NCBI RefSeq assembly: GCF_000281895.1
Contig: NZ_CM001558.1
Coordinates: 3,724,556-3,788,555 of the forward strand
Origin: Pseudomonas fluorescens Q2-87
Lineage (GTDB): Bacteria > Pseudomonadota > Gammaproteobacteria > Pseudomonadales > Pseudomonadaceae
Direction of reading: 5' to 3'
Length of the DNA: 64,000 bases
This document shows positions 1-7,136 of the stretch, piece after piece (the first letter of the stretch is position 1; the number at the start of each line of letters is the position of its first letter). A program made the position numbers and the translations under genes. Below the pieces are notes generated by a model. It was not told the origin of the DNA and did no database searches. It saw nothing but the letters and a program-made list of their open reading frames with translations.

Positions 1-28
1 CAAACTCTGCGTTCACGCCCGTCCACAT

Positions 29-51
29 GTGGGAGCGGGCTTGCTCGCGAA
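29..51. repeat. REP palindrome, single copy
   Basis: This is one copy of the GTGGGAGCGGGCTTGCTCGC repeat, lying just downstream of the minus-strand gene that ends at 74. It is the commoner of two REP families in this window. Its partner copy, if there is one, would lie to the left of the window. Confidence 0.85.
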
Positions 52-73
52 AGCCGCGACTCGGTCTCAAGCC

Positions 74-1291
74 CTAGAAGCAAGTCTCCATGCTCTCCAC
101 CACCCGCAACCTCTCATCCACCAGGCACCCCACCCGCCATTTGTCGAACGTCAGGCACGGATGCGAAGTACCGAACGAAATGATATCGCCCACGCGCAAC
201 TCAACCCCCGGCGCCACGGTCATGAACGCATGCTGGTCCATCACCGCCGTCACCTGGCACTTGCTCACGTCGTCACCGGCCACCGAATCCGAGCCAGGCT
301 TGTAACGCTTGAGCGGCACCGGCAACCCAGCGTCGTAGGCCACGTCGCGCTTGCCCAGGGCGATCACCGCGAAGCCAGGCTCCGGCAGCGATTGCACGTG
401 GGCCCAGACTTCCAGGGCCGGGCGCAGGCCTTCGTGCAGGTCGCTACGGCGCTCCAGCACGCAGCACTGGGCTTCTTTGTAGATGCCATGGTCGTGGGCG
501 ACATAGCTGCCCGGGCGCAGCACGCTGAGGAAACGTCCGTGGGCATTCTGGACTTCGAAGGACTCGGCGATCAGGTCGTACCAGGCCGAGCCCGAGGCGG
601 TAATGATCGGTTTATCGATGGCGAACGCGCCGCTGTCCTGCAACTGCACCGCCAGCCGCACCAAGGACGCGGCGAAGGCGCGGATACCGCTGACGGCATG
701 ATCACCGTGAATCACCCCTTCGTAACCTTCGATACCGGTCAGCGCCAGCGCCGGCTGGCTGCGGATCGCCTCGGCCAGGGCCAGCACTTCGGCTTCAGTC
801 CGGCAACCGCAACGCCCGCCGAGCACACCGTATTCGATCATCACGTTCAGCTTCACGCCACGAGCGGCAAAAAAAGCGCCCAGGTCAGCGACGTTGTCCG
901 GATGGTCGACCATGCAGTGAAATTCGAACGCCGGATCCACCAGCAAATCGGCGATCAGCGCCATGTTCGGCGCTCCCACCAGTTGGTTCGCCATCAACAC
1001 CCGGCGTACCCCGTGGGCGTACGCGGCGCGGGTCTGCACGGCAGTGGCAAGGGTCAGGCCCCAGGCGCCGGCATCGAGTTGGCGGCGAAACAATGCGGGG
1101 GTCATGCTGGTCTTGCCGTGGGGCGCCAGTTCGGCGCCGCTGCCTGTGACGAAGGCCTGCATCCAGCGAATGTTGTGCTCCAGCGCCTCGCGGTGCAGCA
1201 CCAGAGCCGGCAAGCTGACGTCCTTCAGCAGGTGGGCGCCGGTGATGGCGGCGCCCTTCTCGACGGCGGCATTAAGAATGGCAGAAGACAT
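74..1291 (-). CDS. D-serine dehydratase-like (DSD1 family) PLP enzyme, 'amino acid deaminase'
   Basis: This 405-aa protein has the alanine-racemase-type N-terminal PLP barrel. The likely Schiff-base lysine is K60 in APHGKTSMTP. A C-terminal domain carries SHPCLTFD (about residues 376-383), matching the His-x-Cys zinc site of eukaryotic-type D-serine dehydratases. The family removes ammonia from, or cleaves, D-3-hydroxy amino acids. The exact substrate here cannot be read from sequence. The ATG at 1291 follows an AAGGAG ribosome site. It is the last gene of a minus-strand set with an IclR regulator, a RidA-like protein and an amino-acid ABC importer, which suggests use of an imported D-amino acid. 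D-threonine aldolase is the main alternative. Confidence 0.8.
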   Translation of the reverse strand: MSSAILNAAVEKGAAITGAHLLKDVSLPALVLHREALEHNIRWMQAFVTGSGAELAPHGKTSMTPALFRRQLDAGAWGLTLATAVQTRAAYAHGVRRVLMANQLVGAPNMALIADLLVDPAFEFHCMVDHPDNVADLGAFFAARGVKLNVMIEYGVLGGRCGCRTEAEVLALAEAIRSQPALALTGIEGYEGVIHGDHAVSGIRAFAASLVRLAVQLQDSGAFAIDKPIITASGSAWYDLIAESFEVQNAHGRFLSVLRPGSYVAHDHGIYKEAQCCVLERRSDLHEGLRPALEVWAHVQSLPEPGFAVIALGKRDVAYDAGLPVPLKRYKPGSDSVAGDDVSKCQVTAVMDQHAFMTVAPGVELRVGDIISFGTSHPCLTFDKWRVGCLVDERLRVVESMETCF

Positions 1292-1332
1292 GTTCGAACT
1301 CCTTGCAGACGGCCGCTGGCAGCCGTTGCTGT

Positions 1333-2097
1333 CTATTCATTGATGCGACGGGCCAGGTTGTTGGCGCTTTCGATCAGCACCCGGCGGTAGTCGGCGTAAT
1401 TGTTCTTGGCGTCGGCCCGGGGGGCGACAATGCATAAGGTCGCGATGGCCACGCCGTTGGGGTCTTTGACCGGTGCGGCGAAGCAGTGGGTGAAGGTGTC
1501 GGCGACACTGTCGAAAGAGAAAAAACCGTCGAGGCCGGCCTGGCGGATTTCCTTGAGGAATTGTTCCAGGGGCAGGCGCTCGCCGTCCGGCAGGATGAAG
1601 TCGTCGGGGTCAATCAAGTCGACGATCTGCTGGTCGCTCAAATGCGCCAGCAACAGGCGACCGGACGCCGTCCACGGGATCGGCGCGTTCTCGCCAATGT
1701 CCGATGAGATGCGGAAATGCCGCTCGCCTTCCTTCATCAGCGCCACGGTATATTTGCGCCCGTTGAGCAGGCACATCTGCGCGGTTTCCCGGGTCTGGCT
1801 GACGATTTCCTGCAGGGCGTGATCGGCCTCGCGGCTCAGGTCGAAATGCCGCAAGTGTGCCTGGCCGAGGAAATACAATTGTCGCCCAAGGTAGACGTGG
1901 CCGTCCTTGCCGACCGGTTCCAGGATGCGCCGCTCAAGCAGCGACGCGACCAGTTCGTAGACCGTGGACTTGGGGCTGCCGATGCCGCTGGCGATATCGT
2001 TCGGGCGCAGCGGCTGGCCGATTTCCTTGAGAAAATCGAGGATATCGAACGCCCGATCCAGTCCTCGGGCCCGGCGTTTGATGGTGTCTTCGGTCAT
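1333..2097 (-). CDS. IclR-family transcriptional regulator
   Basis: This 254-aa cytoplasmic regulator has an N-terminal winged helix-turn-helix (about residues 12-75, including PKSTVYELVASLL) and a C-terminal IclR effector-binding domain. I chose ATG 2097 (protein starts MTEDTIKRR). The frame stays open upstream to 2187, but that extension is mostly translated REP sequence (LRSRAGASSLAT) and is unlikely to be real. It lies 41 bp before the DSD1-like gene and downstream of the RidA/ABC genes, so it probably controls this catabolic cluster in response to its substrate. The ligand is unknown. Confidence 0.88.
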   Translation of the reverse strand: MTEDTIKRRARGLDRAFDILDFLKEIGQPLRPNDIASGIGSPKSTVYELVASLLERRILEPVGKDGHVYLGRQLYFLGQAHLRHFDLSREADHALQEIVSQTRETAQMCLLNGRKYTVALMKEGERHFRISSDIGENAPIPWTASGRLLLAHLSDQQIVDLIDPDDFILPDGERLPLEQFLKEIRQAGLDGFFSFDSVADTFTHCFAAPVKDPNGVAIATLCIVAPRADAKNNYADYRRVLIESANNLARRINE

Positions 2098-2143
2098 GTC
2101 TTGGATTCCTGAAATTTCGCTTATAGTCGCATGTATCTTTACC

Positions 2144-2234
2144 GTGGCGAGGGAGCTTGCTCCCGCTCGGCTGCGCAGCAGTCGCAAGAGATAGGCCTGC
2201 TACGCAGGCCAGCGGGAGCAAGCTCCCTCGCCAC
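2144..2234. repeat. REP doublet of the GTGGCGAGGGAGCTTGCTCC family
   Basis: Two inverted copies of the second REP family (GTGGCGAGGGAGCTTGCTCC and its complement) face each other and fill the gap between the RidA-like gene and the iclR gene. The pair can fold into a long hairpin. It may separate expression of the ABC/RidA part from the regulator part. Confidence 0.85.
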
Positions 2235-2261
2235 GGAAGCGAATTCGCCAGATGATCTGGT

Positions 2262-2651
2262 TCAGGCCTTTTTCTTGTAGGCCACGCAATCGATCTCGAC
2301 CTTGCAATCAACCATCATGCTGGCCTGCACGCAGGCCCGGGCCGGGGCGTGTTCGGGGCTGAAGTATTCGCCGAAGACCTTGTTGAAACTCCAGAAATCC
2401 CGCGGGTCATCCAACCACACGCCGCAACGCACCACATCCTTGAGGTCGTAACCGGCCTCCTCGAGAATCGCGATGAGGTTCTTCATGGTCTGGTGCGTCT
2501 GTTCGACGATCCCGCCGACAATAATTTCGCCGTTCAGTGCCGGTACCTGGCCGGACACATGCAACCAGCCATCGGCCTCCACGGCGCGGGCGAAGGGCCG
2601 TGGCTGACCGCCGCCTGCGGTGCTGCCGGTGCCGTAGCGCGTAATGCTCAT
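2262..2651 (-). CDS. RidA family protein (enamine/imine deaminase)
   Basis: This 129-aa protein has the YjgF/YER057c/UK114 fold length. It contains the family pattern around PARACVQASMMVD, whose arginine binds the substrate carboxylate in RidA proteins. RidA proteins hydrolyse reactive enamine or imine intermediates, such as 2-aminoacrylate, that are released by PLP dehydratases. The ATG at 2651 has an AAGGAG site 9 bases upstream. The gene follows the ABC ATPase by 31 bp, so it is probably in the same transcript. Its presence next to a DSD1-like dehydratase fits a role in clearing that enzyme's intermediate. It is a cluster-specific paralogue, not necessarily the housekeeping RidA. Confidence 0.9.
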   Translation of the reverse strand: MSITRYGTGSTAGGGQPRPFARAVEADGWLHVSGQVPALNGEIIVGGIVEQTHQTMKNLIAILEEAGYDLKDVVRCGVWLDDPRDFWSFNKVFGEYFSPEHAPARACVQASMMVDCKVEIDCVAYKKKA

Positions 2652-2682
2652 GGGTGTTTCTCCTTGCTTGTCTGAAATTGAA

Positions 2683-3489
2683 TTAAAAGCGGGTGTTCTT
2701 GAGAAATTCCGCCAGGCGCGGCGACTGCGGCCGCTCGAACAGTTCCTTCGGTGGCCCCTGCTCTTCGATGCGCCCTTGGTTCATGAATACGATCTTGTCG
2801 GAGACCTCGAAGGCAAAGCGCATTTCATGGGTCACCAACAGCATGGTCATGCCATCCTCGGCCAGGCCCTTGATCACGTTCAGCACTTCGCCCACCAGTT
2901 CCGGGTCCAGGGCCGAGGTGACTTCGTCGAACAGCATCAGGCTGGGATTCATGGCAATTGCGCGGGCAATCGCCACACGTTGCTGCTGGCCGCCGGACAA
3001 CTGGCCGGGAAAGTGATCGCGCCGCTCCAGCAGGCCGACCCGCTCCAGCCACTTCTCGGCCAGGGCCACCGCTTCGTCCTTGGGCAGTTTTTTCACCTTG
3101 AGCAGGCCCAGGGTGACGTTCTGCAACGCAGTCAAGTGAGGGAACAGATTGAACTGCTGGAACGCCATGCCGGTCATGGCCCGGTGCCGGGCAATGACTT
3201 TCTCGGGGTGACGCACGCGTTTGCCGCCAATGTCGTCGTAGCCGATGGATTCACCGTCGAGCACGATCTGGCCGCCCTGGAACTCTTCCAGCATGTTCAC
3301 GCAACGCAGCAGCGTGGTCTTGCCCGAACCGCTGGAGCCGATCAGCGTGACCACGTTGCCGCGCTGCATGCTCAAGTCCACACCCTTGAGTACTTCCAGC
3401 GGGCCGTATTGTTTGCGCAGGCCGCGAATGTCCAGCAGCGGTTGGGTATTGGAGAGCTTTGTATTGGAGAGCTTCGAAACGTCAGTCAT
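2683..3489 (-). CDS. Polar amino-acid ABC transporter ATP-binding protein
   Basis: This 268-aa ABC ATPase has Walker [10 protein letters not shown] at residues 51-59, signature LSGGQQQR and Walker [13 protein letters not shown]. It belongs to the HisP/GlnQ branch that drives uptake of polar amino acids. Its ATG overlaps the stop of the preceding permease in an ATGA (3486-3489), indicating translational coupling. The N-terminus has a five-residue tandem duplication ([10 protein letters not shown]) produced by a 15-bp direct repeat at about 3448-3477, in the non-conserved leader before the core domain. The substrate is inferred to be an amino acid, possibly a D-isomer. Confidence 0.93.
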   Translation of the reverse strand: MTDVSKLSNTKLSNTQPLLDIRGLRKQYGPLEVLKGVDLSMQRGNVVTLIGSSGSGKTTLLRCVNMLEEFQGGQIVLDGESIGYDDIGGKRVRHPEKVIARHRAMTGMAFQQFNLFPHLTALQNVTLGLLKVKKLPKDEAVALAEKWLERVGLLERRDHFPGQLSGGQQQRVAIARAIAMNPSLMLFDEVTSALDPELVGEVLNVIKGLAEDGMTMLLVTHEMRFAFEVSDKIVFMNQGRIEEQGPPKELFERPQSPRLAEFLKNTRF

Positions 3490-4148
3490 GGCATCGCCAC
3501 CCGCTTTTCAATGTGCCGCCCGAGCAATTCGATGGCGTAATTGATGATGAAAAAGAGAAAACCGGCGAACAGGTAAAACTCCAGGGTCATGAAGGTCCTG
3601 GCGATGATCTGTTGGGTGCTGAGCAGCAGTTCGGCGACGCCGATCACCGACAGTAGGGTCGAGGCCTTGACGATCTCGGTGGAAGAATTGACCCAGGTCG
3701 GCAAGATCTGTCGCAGTGCCTGGGGCAACAACACATAACCCAGCGCCTGGAAGAACGTCAGGCCGATCGCCTGGCTGGCTTCCATCTGCCCTCGCGGCAA
3801 CGCCTGCAAGGCACCGCGCACGATCTCGGCCACGTGGGAGCCGCAAAACAGCGTCAGGCCCAGCACGCCGGCCTGGAATGCACCGATCTTCCAGCCCAGG
3901 GCCGGGGCCATGTAGAAGCAGGCGAGCACCAGCACGAACACCGGCGTGCCGCGAATCAGGTCGACGTAGAAACGAAACGGTGCGCGCATCCAGACGCGGC
4001 CGTAAGTCAGTACCAAGCCGGCCACCAGGCCGATCAAGGTGCCGAGCAAAATGGCCAGCACCGAACATTGCACGCTGGTGAGAAAACCGGCCCACAAGGT
4101 GTCCCGGGCGACCCACAACTCATGCAACCAACTAGGGGATTCGTACAT
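3486..4148 (-). CDS. Amino-acid ABC transporter permease (HisM/GlnP type)
   Basis: This 220-aa inner-membrane permease has several hydrophobic segments and the conserved cytoplasmic coupling loop ([24 protein letters not shown]) that contacts the ATPase. It starts at ATG 4148 after a TAGGAG site and lies 9 bp after the companion permease. The two permeases are likely to form a heterodimer in the HAAT-family importer with the ATPase at 2683 and the binding protein at 4874. Confidence 0.92.
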   Translation of the reverse strand: MYESPSWLHELWVARDTLWAGFLTSVQCSVLAILLGTLIGLVAGLVLTYGRVWMRAPFRFYVDLIRGTPVFVLVLACFYMAPALGWKIGAFQAGVLGLTLFCGSHVAEIVRGALQALPRGQMEASQAIGLTFFQALGYVLLPQALRQILPTWVNSSTEIVKASTLLSVIGVAELLLSTQQIIARTFMTLEFYLFAGFLFFIINYAIELLGRHIEKRVAMP

Positions 4149-4157
4149 GGGTAGCTC

Positions 4158-4820
4158 CTAACGGCGGATCGCCAGGCGCTGCTCGAAATACCGCAGCAGC
4201 ATGGCAATGAGGTAACAGGCCGCGACATACAGGGCCGTGGTCACCAGCCAGGTCTCGATCACCCGGTAGCTCTCCACGTTGATCTTGCGCGCGTAATAGG
4301 TCAGCTCCGGCACGGCAATCGCCGCCGCCAGTGAGGTGTCCTTGAACAGCGAAATGAAGTTGTTCGACAGCGCCGGCAGCACATTGCGCAGCATCACCGG
4401 CACGGTGACGTAGGCTTTCACCTGCCACTCGCCCAGACCGATGGCCAAGCCCGCCTCCCGCTGGCCCTTGTGGATGCTCATCAACCCGCCGCGAAAAACT
4501 TCAGTCAAATAGGCGCCGGCGTAAAGCGAGAGGGTAATGACGAACGACGGCAGCTTGTCCAGGCGAATGCCCAGGCTCGGCAAGGCGAAGTAGATCAATA
4601 GAATCAACACCAGGATCGGTGTATTGCGGATCACCGTGACATACACCGAGGCCAGCACCCGCAGGACGCGATGCTTGCTCAGCAGCGCGAACGCCATCGC
4701 CAGGCCGATCACGCAACCGATGGCGATTGACACCAGCGCCAGGGAAAGCCCCAGCCCGAGCCCCGCCAGCAAGGTGTCGAAATCGCGCCAGACGGCGGCA
4801 AAGTTCAACTGATAATTCAT
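4158..4820 (-). CDS. Amino-acid ABC transporter permease (HisQ/GlnP type)
   Basis: This 220-aa membrane permease has the HAAT-family coupling loop REAGLAIGLGEWQVKAYVTVPVMLR. The ATG at 4820 has an AAGGT about 10 bases upstream. An in-frame ATG at 4838 would add six residues (MKVVPT), but the bases before it form a hairpin rather than a ribosome site, so I prefer 4820. It is the first permease of the operon after the solute-binding protein. Confidence 0.9.
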   Translation of the reverse strand: MNYQLNFAAVWRDFDTLLAGLGLGLSLALVSIAIGCVIGLAMAFALLSKHRVLRVLASVYVTVIRNTPILVLILLIYFALPSLGIRLDKLPSFVITLSLYAGAYLTEVFRGGLMSIHKGQREAGLAIGLGEWQVKAYVTVPVMLRNVLPALSNNFISLFKDTSLAAAIAVPELTYYARKINVESYRVIETWLVTTALYVAACYLIAMLLRYFEQRLAIRR

Positions 4821-4839
4821 GGTCGGCACTACCTTCATC

Positions 4840-4862
4840 GGGGCGCCTGGAGTGGCGCCCCG
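4840..4862 (-). other. Hairpin between binding-protein and permease genes
   Basis: A perfect 9-bp inverted repeat (CGGGGCGCC / GGCGCCCCG) with a 5-base loop lies between the stop of the solute-binding protein and the first permease. No T-tract follows, so it is not a classic terminator. In ABC importer operons such intercistronic hairpins often stabilise the upstream binding-protein mRNA and lower downstream expression. That role is inferred here. Confidence 0.55.
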
Positions 4863-4873
4863 GGCTCACAGGG

Positions 4874-5722
4874 TCATTTGAATTCAACAGGGAAACCGAT
4901 CGCCGGCGACGGCAGCTCGACGCCGAACCATTGCTTGAACGACGCGGCATACGTCGGGAATTCCACGCCGGTCATGGCTTCATGCAAGGTGGTATTGACG
5001 AAGTTCAGCCAGTCCTGGTCGCCGCGCTTGACTGCGCAGGCGTAGGTTTGCGGGCTCCAGGCATAGGCCGGGCTGCGATAGCGGCCGGGGTTCTGCACCA
5101 TCAGGTATTTGACCGAGGATTGGTCAGTGGCGGCGGCATCGGCGCGCCCGGAGTTCACCGCCTGGTACATCAAGTCAACGCTGTCGTATTGGTCGACCTT
5201 GGCCTTGGGCAAGGCCTGATGCACCAACTCCTCGGCATACACGTTCTGCAGCACCGCCACGGTCACGCCGTCGCCGCCGGCCTTGAGGTCTTCGATTTCC
5301 TTGTACTTGCTGTTGGCCGGCAACAACAGGCCCACCCCTTCGCGGTAGTACGGCAAGGTGAACGCCACTTGCTGGGCGCGGCTGGCGGTGACGGTGATGA
5401 ACTGGCAGCTCATGTCGACCTTGTCGGTCAGCAGGTTGGGAATCCGCGCGTCGGAAGACTGCACCACGAACTCGACTTTTTCCGGGTCATTGAACAGGCC
5501 TTTGGCGACCATCCGTGCGATGTCGATATCGAAGCCCTGCAACTTGCCATCCGCTCCCTGGAAGTGCCACGGCGCGTTGGTACTGCCCGTGCCCACAATC
5601 AATTTCCCACGTTGCAGCACGCTGTCCAGCTTGCTGTCTGCCGCCTGAGCGACACCCACGGCAGCCGTCGTGGCCGCAAAGAGAAAAACACACGCTTTGA
5701 ACAAGGAAGGTCGGCGTTGCAT
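4874..5722 (-). CDS. Amino-acid ABC transporter substrate-binding protein
   Basis: This 282-aa periplasmic protein has an N-terminal signal peptide (MQRRPSLFKACVFLFAATTA, cleavage near AQA at about residue 27) and a family-3 SBP domain (GKLIVGTGSTNAPWHF, GFDIDIARMVAKGL). It captures the amino-acid ligand for the permeases and ATPase downstream. ATG 5722 is preferred over a GTG three codons upstream, because a GGAG element lies about 10 bases before the ATG and overlaps the GTG. It is the first gene of the minus-strand operon. Confidence 0.93.
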   Translation of the reverse strand: MQRRPSLFKACVFLFAATTAAVGVAQAADSKLDSVLQRGKLIVGTGSTNAPWHFQGADGKLQGFDIDIARMVAKGLFNDPEKVEFVVQSSDARIPNLLTDKVDMSCQFITVTASRAQQVAFTLPYYREGVGLLLPANSKYKEIEDLKAGGDGVTVAVLQNVYAEELVHQALPKAKVDQYDSVDLMYQAVNSGRADAAATDQSSVKYLMVQNPGRYRSPAYAWSPQTYACAVKRGDQDWLNFVNTTLHEAMTGVEFPTYAASFKQWFGVELPSPAIGFPVEFK

Positions 5723-6135
5723 GGCAAGCACTCCAGGATGGGTTTATTCCGCTATACCGGAACACGGTATGTAACAACGGAATAGACAGCAGAAAGTGTG
5801 CCACAGGCTGGGGGCGTATGGGTGAGGAAAATGGAAAGTGAGGGAAATCAGCGGGATGGGGAAATCAGCACGATTGAAGACGGCTTGAGGACGTACCGCG
5901 ATTGCTACCGTTGGCCACGGCGCACGGGTAGCAGGGCCCCAAACCGGCGCCAGGCTGAACGCCCACAGCACGGAAAAGAAGCAGGTGAATCAGGAGCAAT
6001 GGGATTGAAAACCTGTGGGAGCGGGCTTGCTCGCGAATACGGTGGGTCAGTCGATAATGCTGTTAATGAAATACCGCATTCGCGAGCAAGCCCGCTCCCA
6101 CAGTTTGTTCGGCGGTGGTTCTGAAAGTGTGTGCG
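5723..6135. other. Intergenic gap with one REP doublet
   Basis: No convincing gene lies in these roughly 410 bases. The part next to 5722 should hold the promoter of the ABC operon, but no box is clear enough to name. The right part holds a REP doublet (6013-6103). Short open frames here show no recognisable domain. Confidence 0.6.
6013..6103. repeat. REP doublet (GTGGGAGCGGGCTTGCTCGC family)
   Basis: Two inverted REP copies (6015-6039 and 6079-6101) are separated by a short spacer, the arrangement called a REPIN. The spacer also has partial self-complementarity, so the whole unit can form one hairpin. Confidence 0.85.
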
Positions 6136-6477
6136 CTATTTACGCTTGTAACTCTTGCTGCCGCCCGGCGTGAGGCAATAAACCCCACCCCGGGGGCCGA
6201 CGCAGTAATCGCCGCTGCCGCACTGGCAACCGTCGGAAGATTTGAGTAACGACTGCGGCCGAGCCTCATTGCGCAGCCCCAGCACGGCAGAACAGGATTT
6301 CTTCGAAGCACTGATGGAGCCGTCATTGCACAGGAAGGTATCGCCGTCACACCCGGCAATACCGCCCTTGCGCCCGGAACACGGTTGATTGGCGGCGATG
6401 GCTGAAGTCGACAAGACCAAAAGCAAAATTGCGACGCTGATGCGAAGTGGAGCGAACATTCCGTGACAGAGGCTCAT
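6136..6477 (-). CDS. Small secreted cysteine-rich protein of unknown function
   Basis: I do not recognise a characterised homologue. From ATG 6477 (GGGAAG site upstream) it is 113 aa with a clear signal peptide ending near TSAIA. The mature part has about ten cysteines in CSGRKGG, CDGDTFLC, CQCGSGDYC and YCLT. The C-terminus, GPRGGVYCLTPGGSKSYKRK, resembles the short GPRGG-type basic motif found in many small secreted bacterial proteins. The even spacing of cysteines suggests disulfides formed in the periplasm. The frame continues upstream to 6531 but would bury the signal peptide. Confidence 0.65.
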   Translation of the reverse strand: MSLCHGMFAPLRISVAILLLVLSTSAIAANQPCSGRKGGIAGCDGDTFLCNDGSISASKKSCSAVLGLRNEARPQSLLKSSDGCQCGSGDYCVGPRGGVYCLTPGGSKSYKRK

Positions 6478-6551
6478 GACAGCTTCCCGGCTGATAGGTG
6501 GCCTCATGATATCACCAGGCAAGTTTTGCAAACATAGCCGGAAAATGGGAA

Positions 6552-6833
6552 TTACCGCTTGGCTGCCTCATCATAGACCTGCCCGCGCTCCCGTTTACCC
6601 ACCGCGATCACCGTGACGACCAGCACCTCATCGACCACACGATAAACCAATCGATACCCAGCATTGCGCAGCTTGATTTTATAGGCATTGCCCAACCCAT
6701 GTAGGCGGTCGGCGTGGACATGCGGGTTCACCAGTCGCTCTTCAAGCTTCTTTTTGAACTGCTCTCTCAGAGTAGCTCCCAGCTTTTGCCATTCCTTCCA
6801 TGCTTTATCAGAAAACTCCAACTCATAGGTCAT
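6552..6833 (-). CDS. RelE/ParE-superfamily toxin
   Basis: This 93-aa protein starts MTYELEFSDKAWKEW. It has the RelE pattern of a basic helix (REQFKKKLEERL) followed by the strand block YKIKLRNAGYRLVYRVVDE and the C-terminal VIAVGKRERGQVY. RelE toxins cleave mRNA on the ribosome. Its start lies inside the end of the antitoxin gene (11-bp overlap, 6823-6833), the usual order for translational coupling. A longer frame reaches 6902 but lies within antitoxin coding sequence. Confidence 0.88.
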   Translation of the reverse strand: MTYELEFSDKAWKEWQKLGATLREQFKKKLEERLVNPHVHADRLHGLGNAYKIKLRNAGYRLVYRVVDEVLVVTVIAVGKRERGQVYDEAAKR

Positions 6834-7071
6834 CAAGGGAAACCTTGATCGTTGGATCATTTTCACGCTCGCGGCAGAGAGCGACCAATTCCATATCTTC
6901 AAGCCGGTCCATCATTGCTTCATATTCTTTGGCAGGGACGCAATAGAAAGCCGGCTCATTGCGGTTGAGGATCGCTACGGACAATCCTCCACCAGCGGCA
7001 ACGGTGCCCATCGGATTTTTCTTGAGCTCAGAAATGCTTGCTACAACTTGAGAAAGCACGATATGTGTCAT
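6823..7071 (-). CDS. Type II antitoxin, Phd/YefM (RelB-like) family
   Basis: This 82-aa protein starts MTHIVLSQVVASISELKKNP, the typical Phd/YefM N-terminus that forms the DNA-binding fold. It is followed by VAILNRNEPAFYCVPAKEYEAMMDRLED and an acidic toxin-binding tail. ATG 7071 has an AAGG about 8 bases upstream. It precedes and overlaps the RelE-type toxin. Such antitoxins neutralise the toxin and repress their own operon. Confidence 0.88.
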   Translation of the reverse strand: MTHIVLSQVVASISELKKNPMGTVAAGGGLSVAILNRNEPAFYCVPAKEYEAMMDRLEDMELVALCRERENDPTIKVSLDDL

Positions 7072-7136
7072 GGAATAAACCTTGAATACTTTTAATAGTG
7101 CTAAAAATAGCACTCCGAAACACCCCTTACCACTCC

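Noticed and set aside
29..1390. A 453-codon plus-strand frame opposite the DSD1-like gene
   Set aside because: The minus-strand protein has a clear family match with PLP and zinc motifs. The plus frame has none and starts in a REP.
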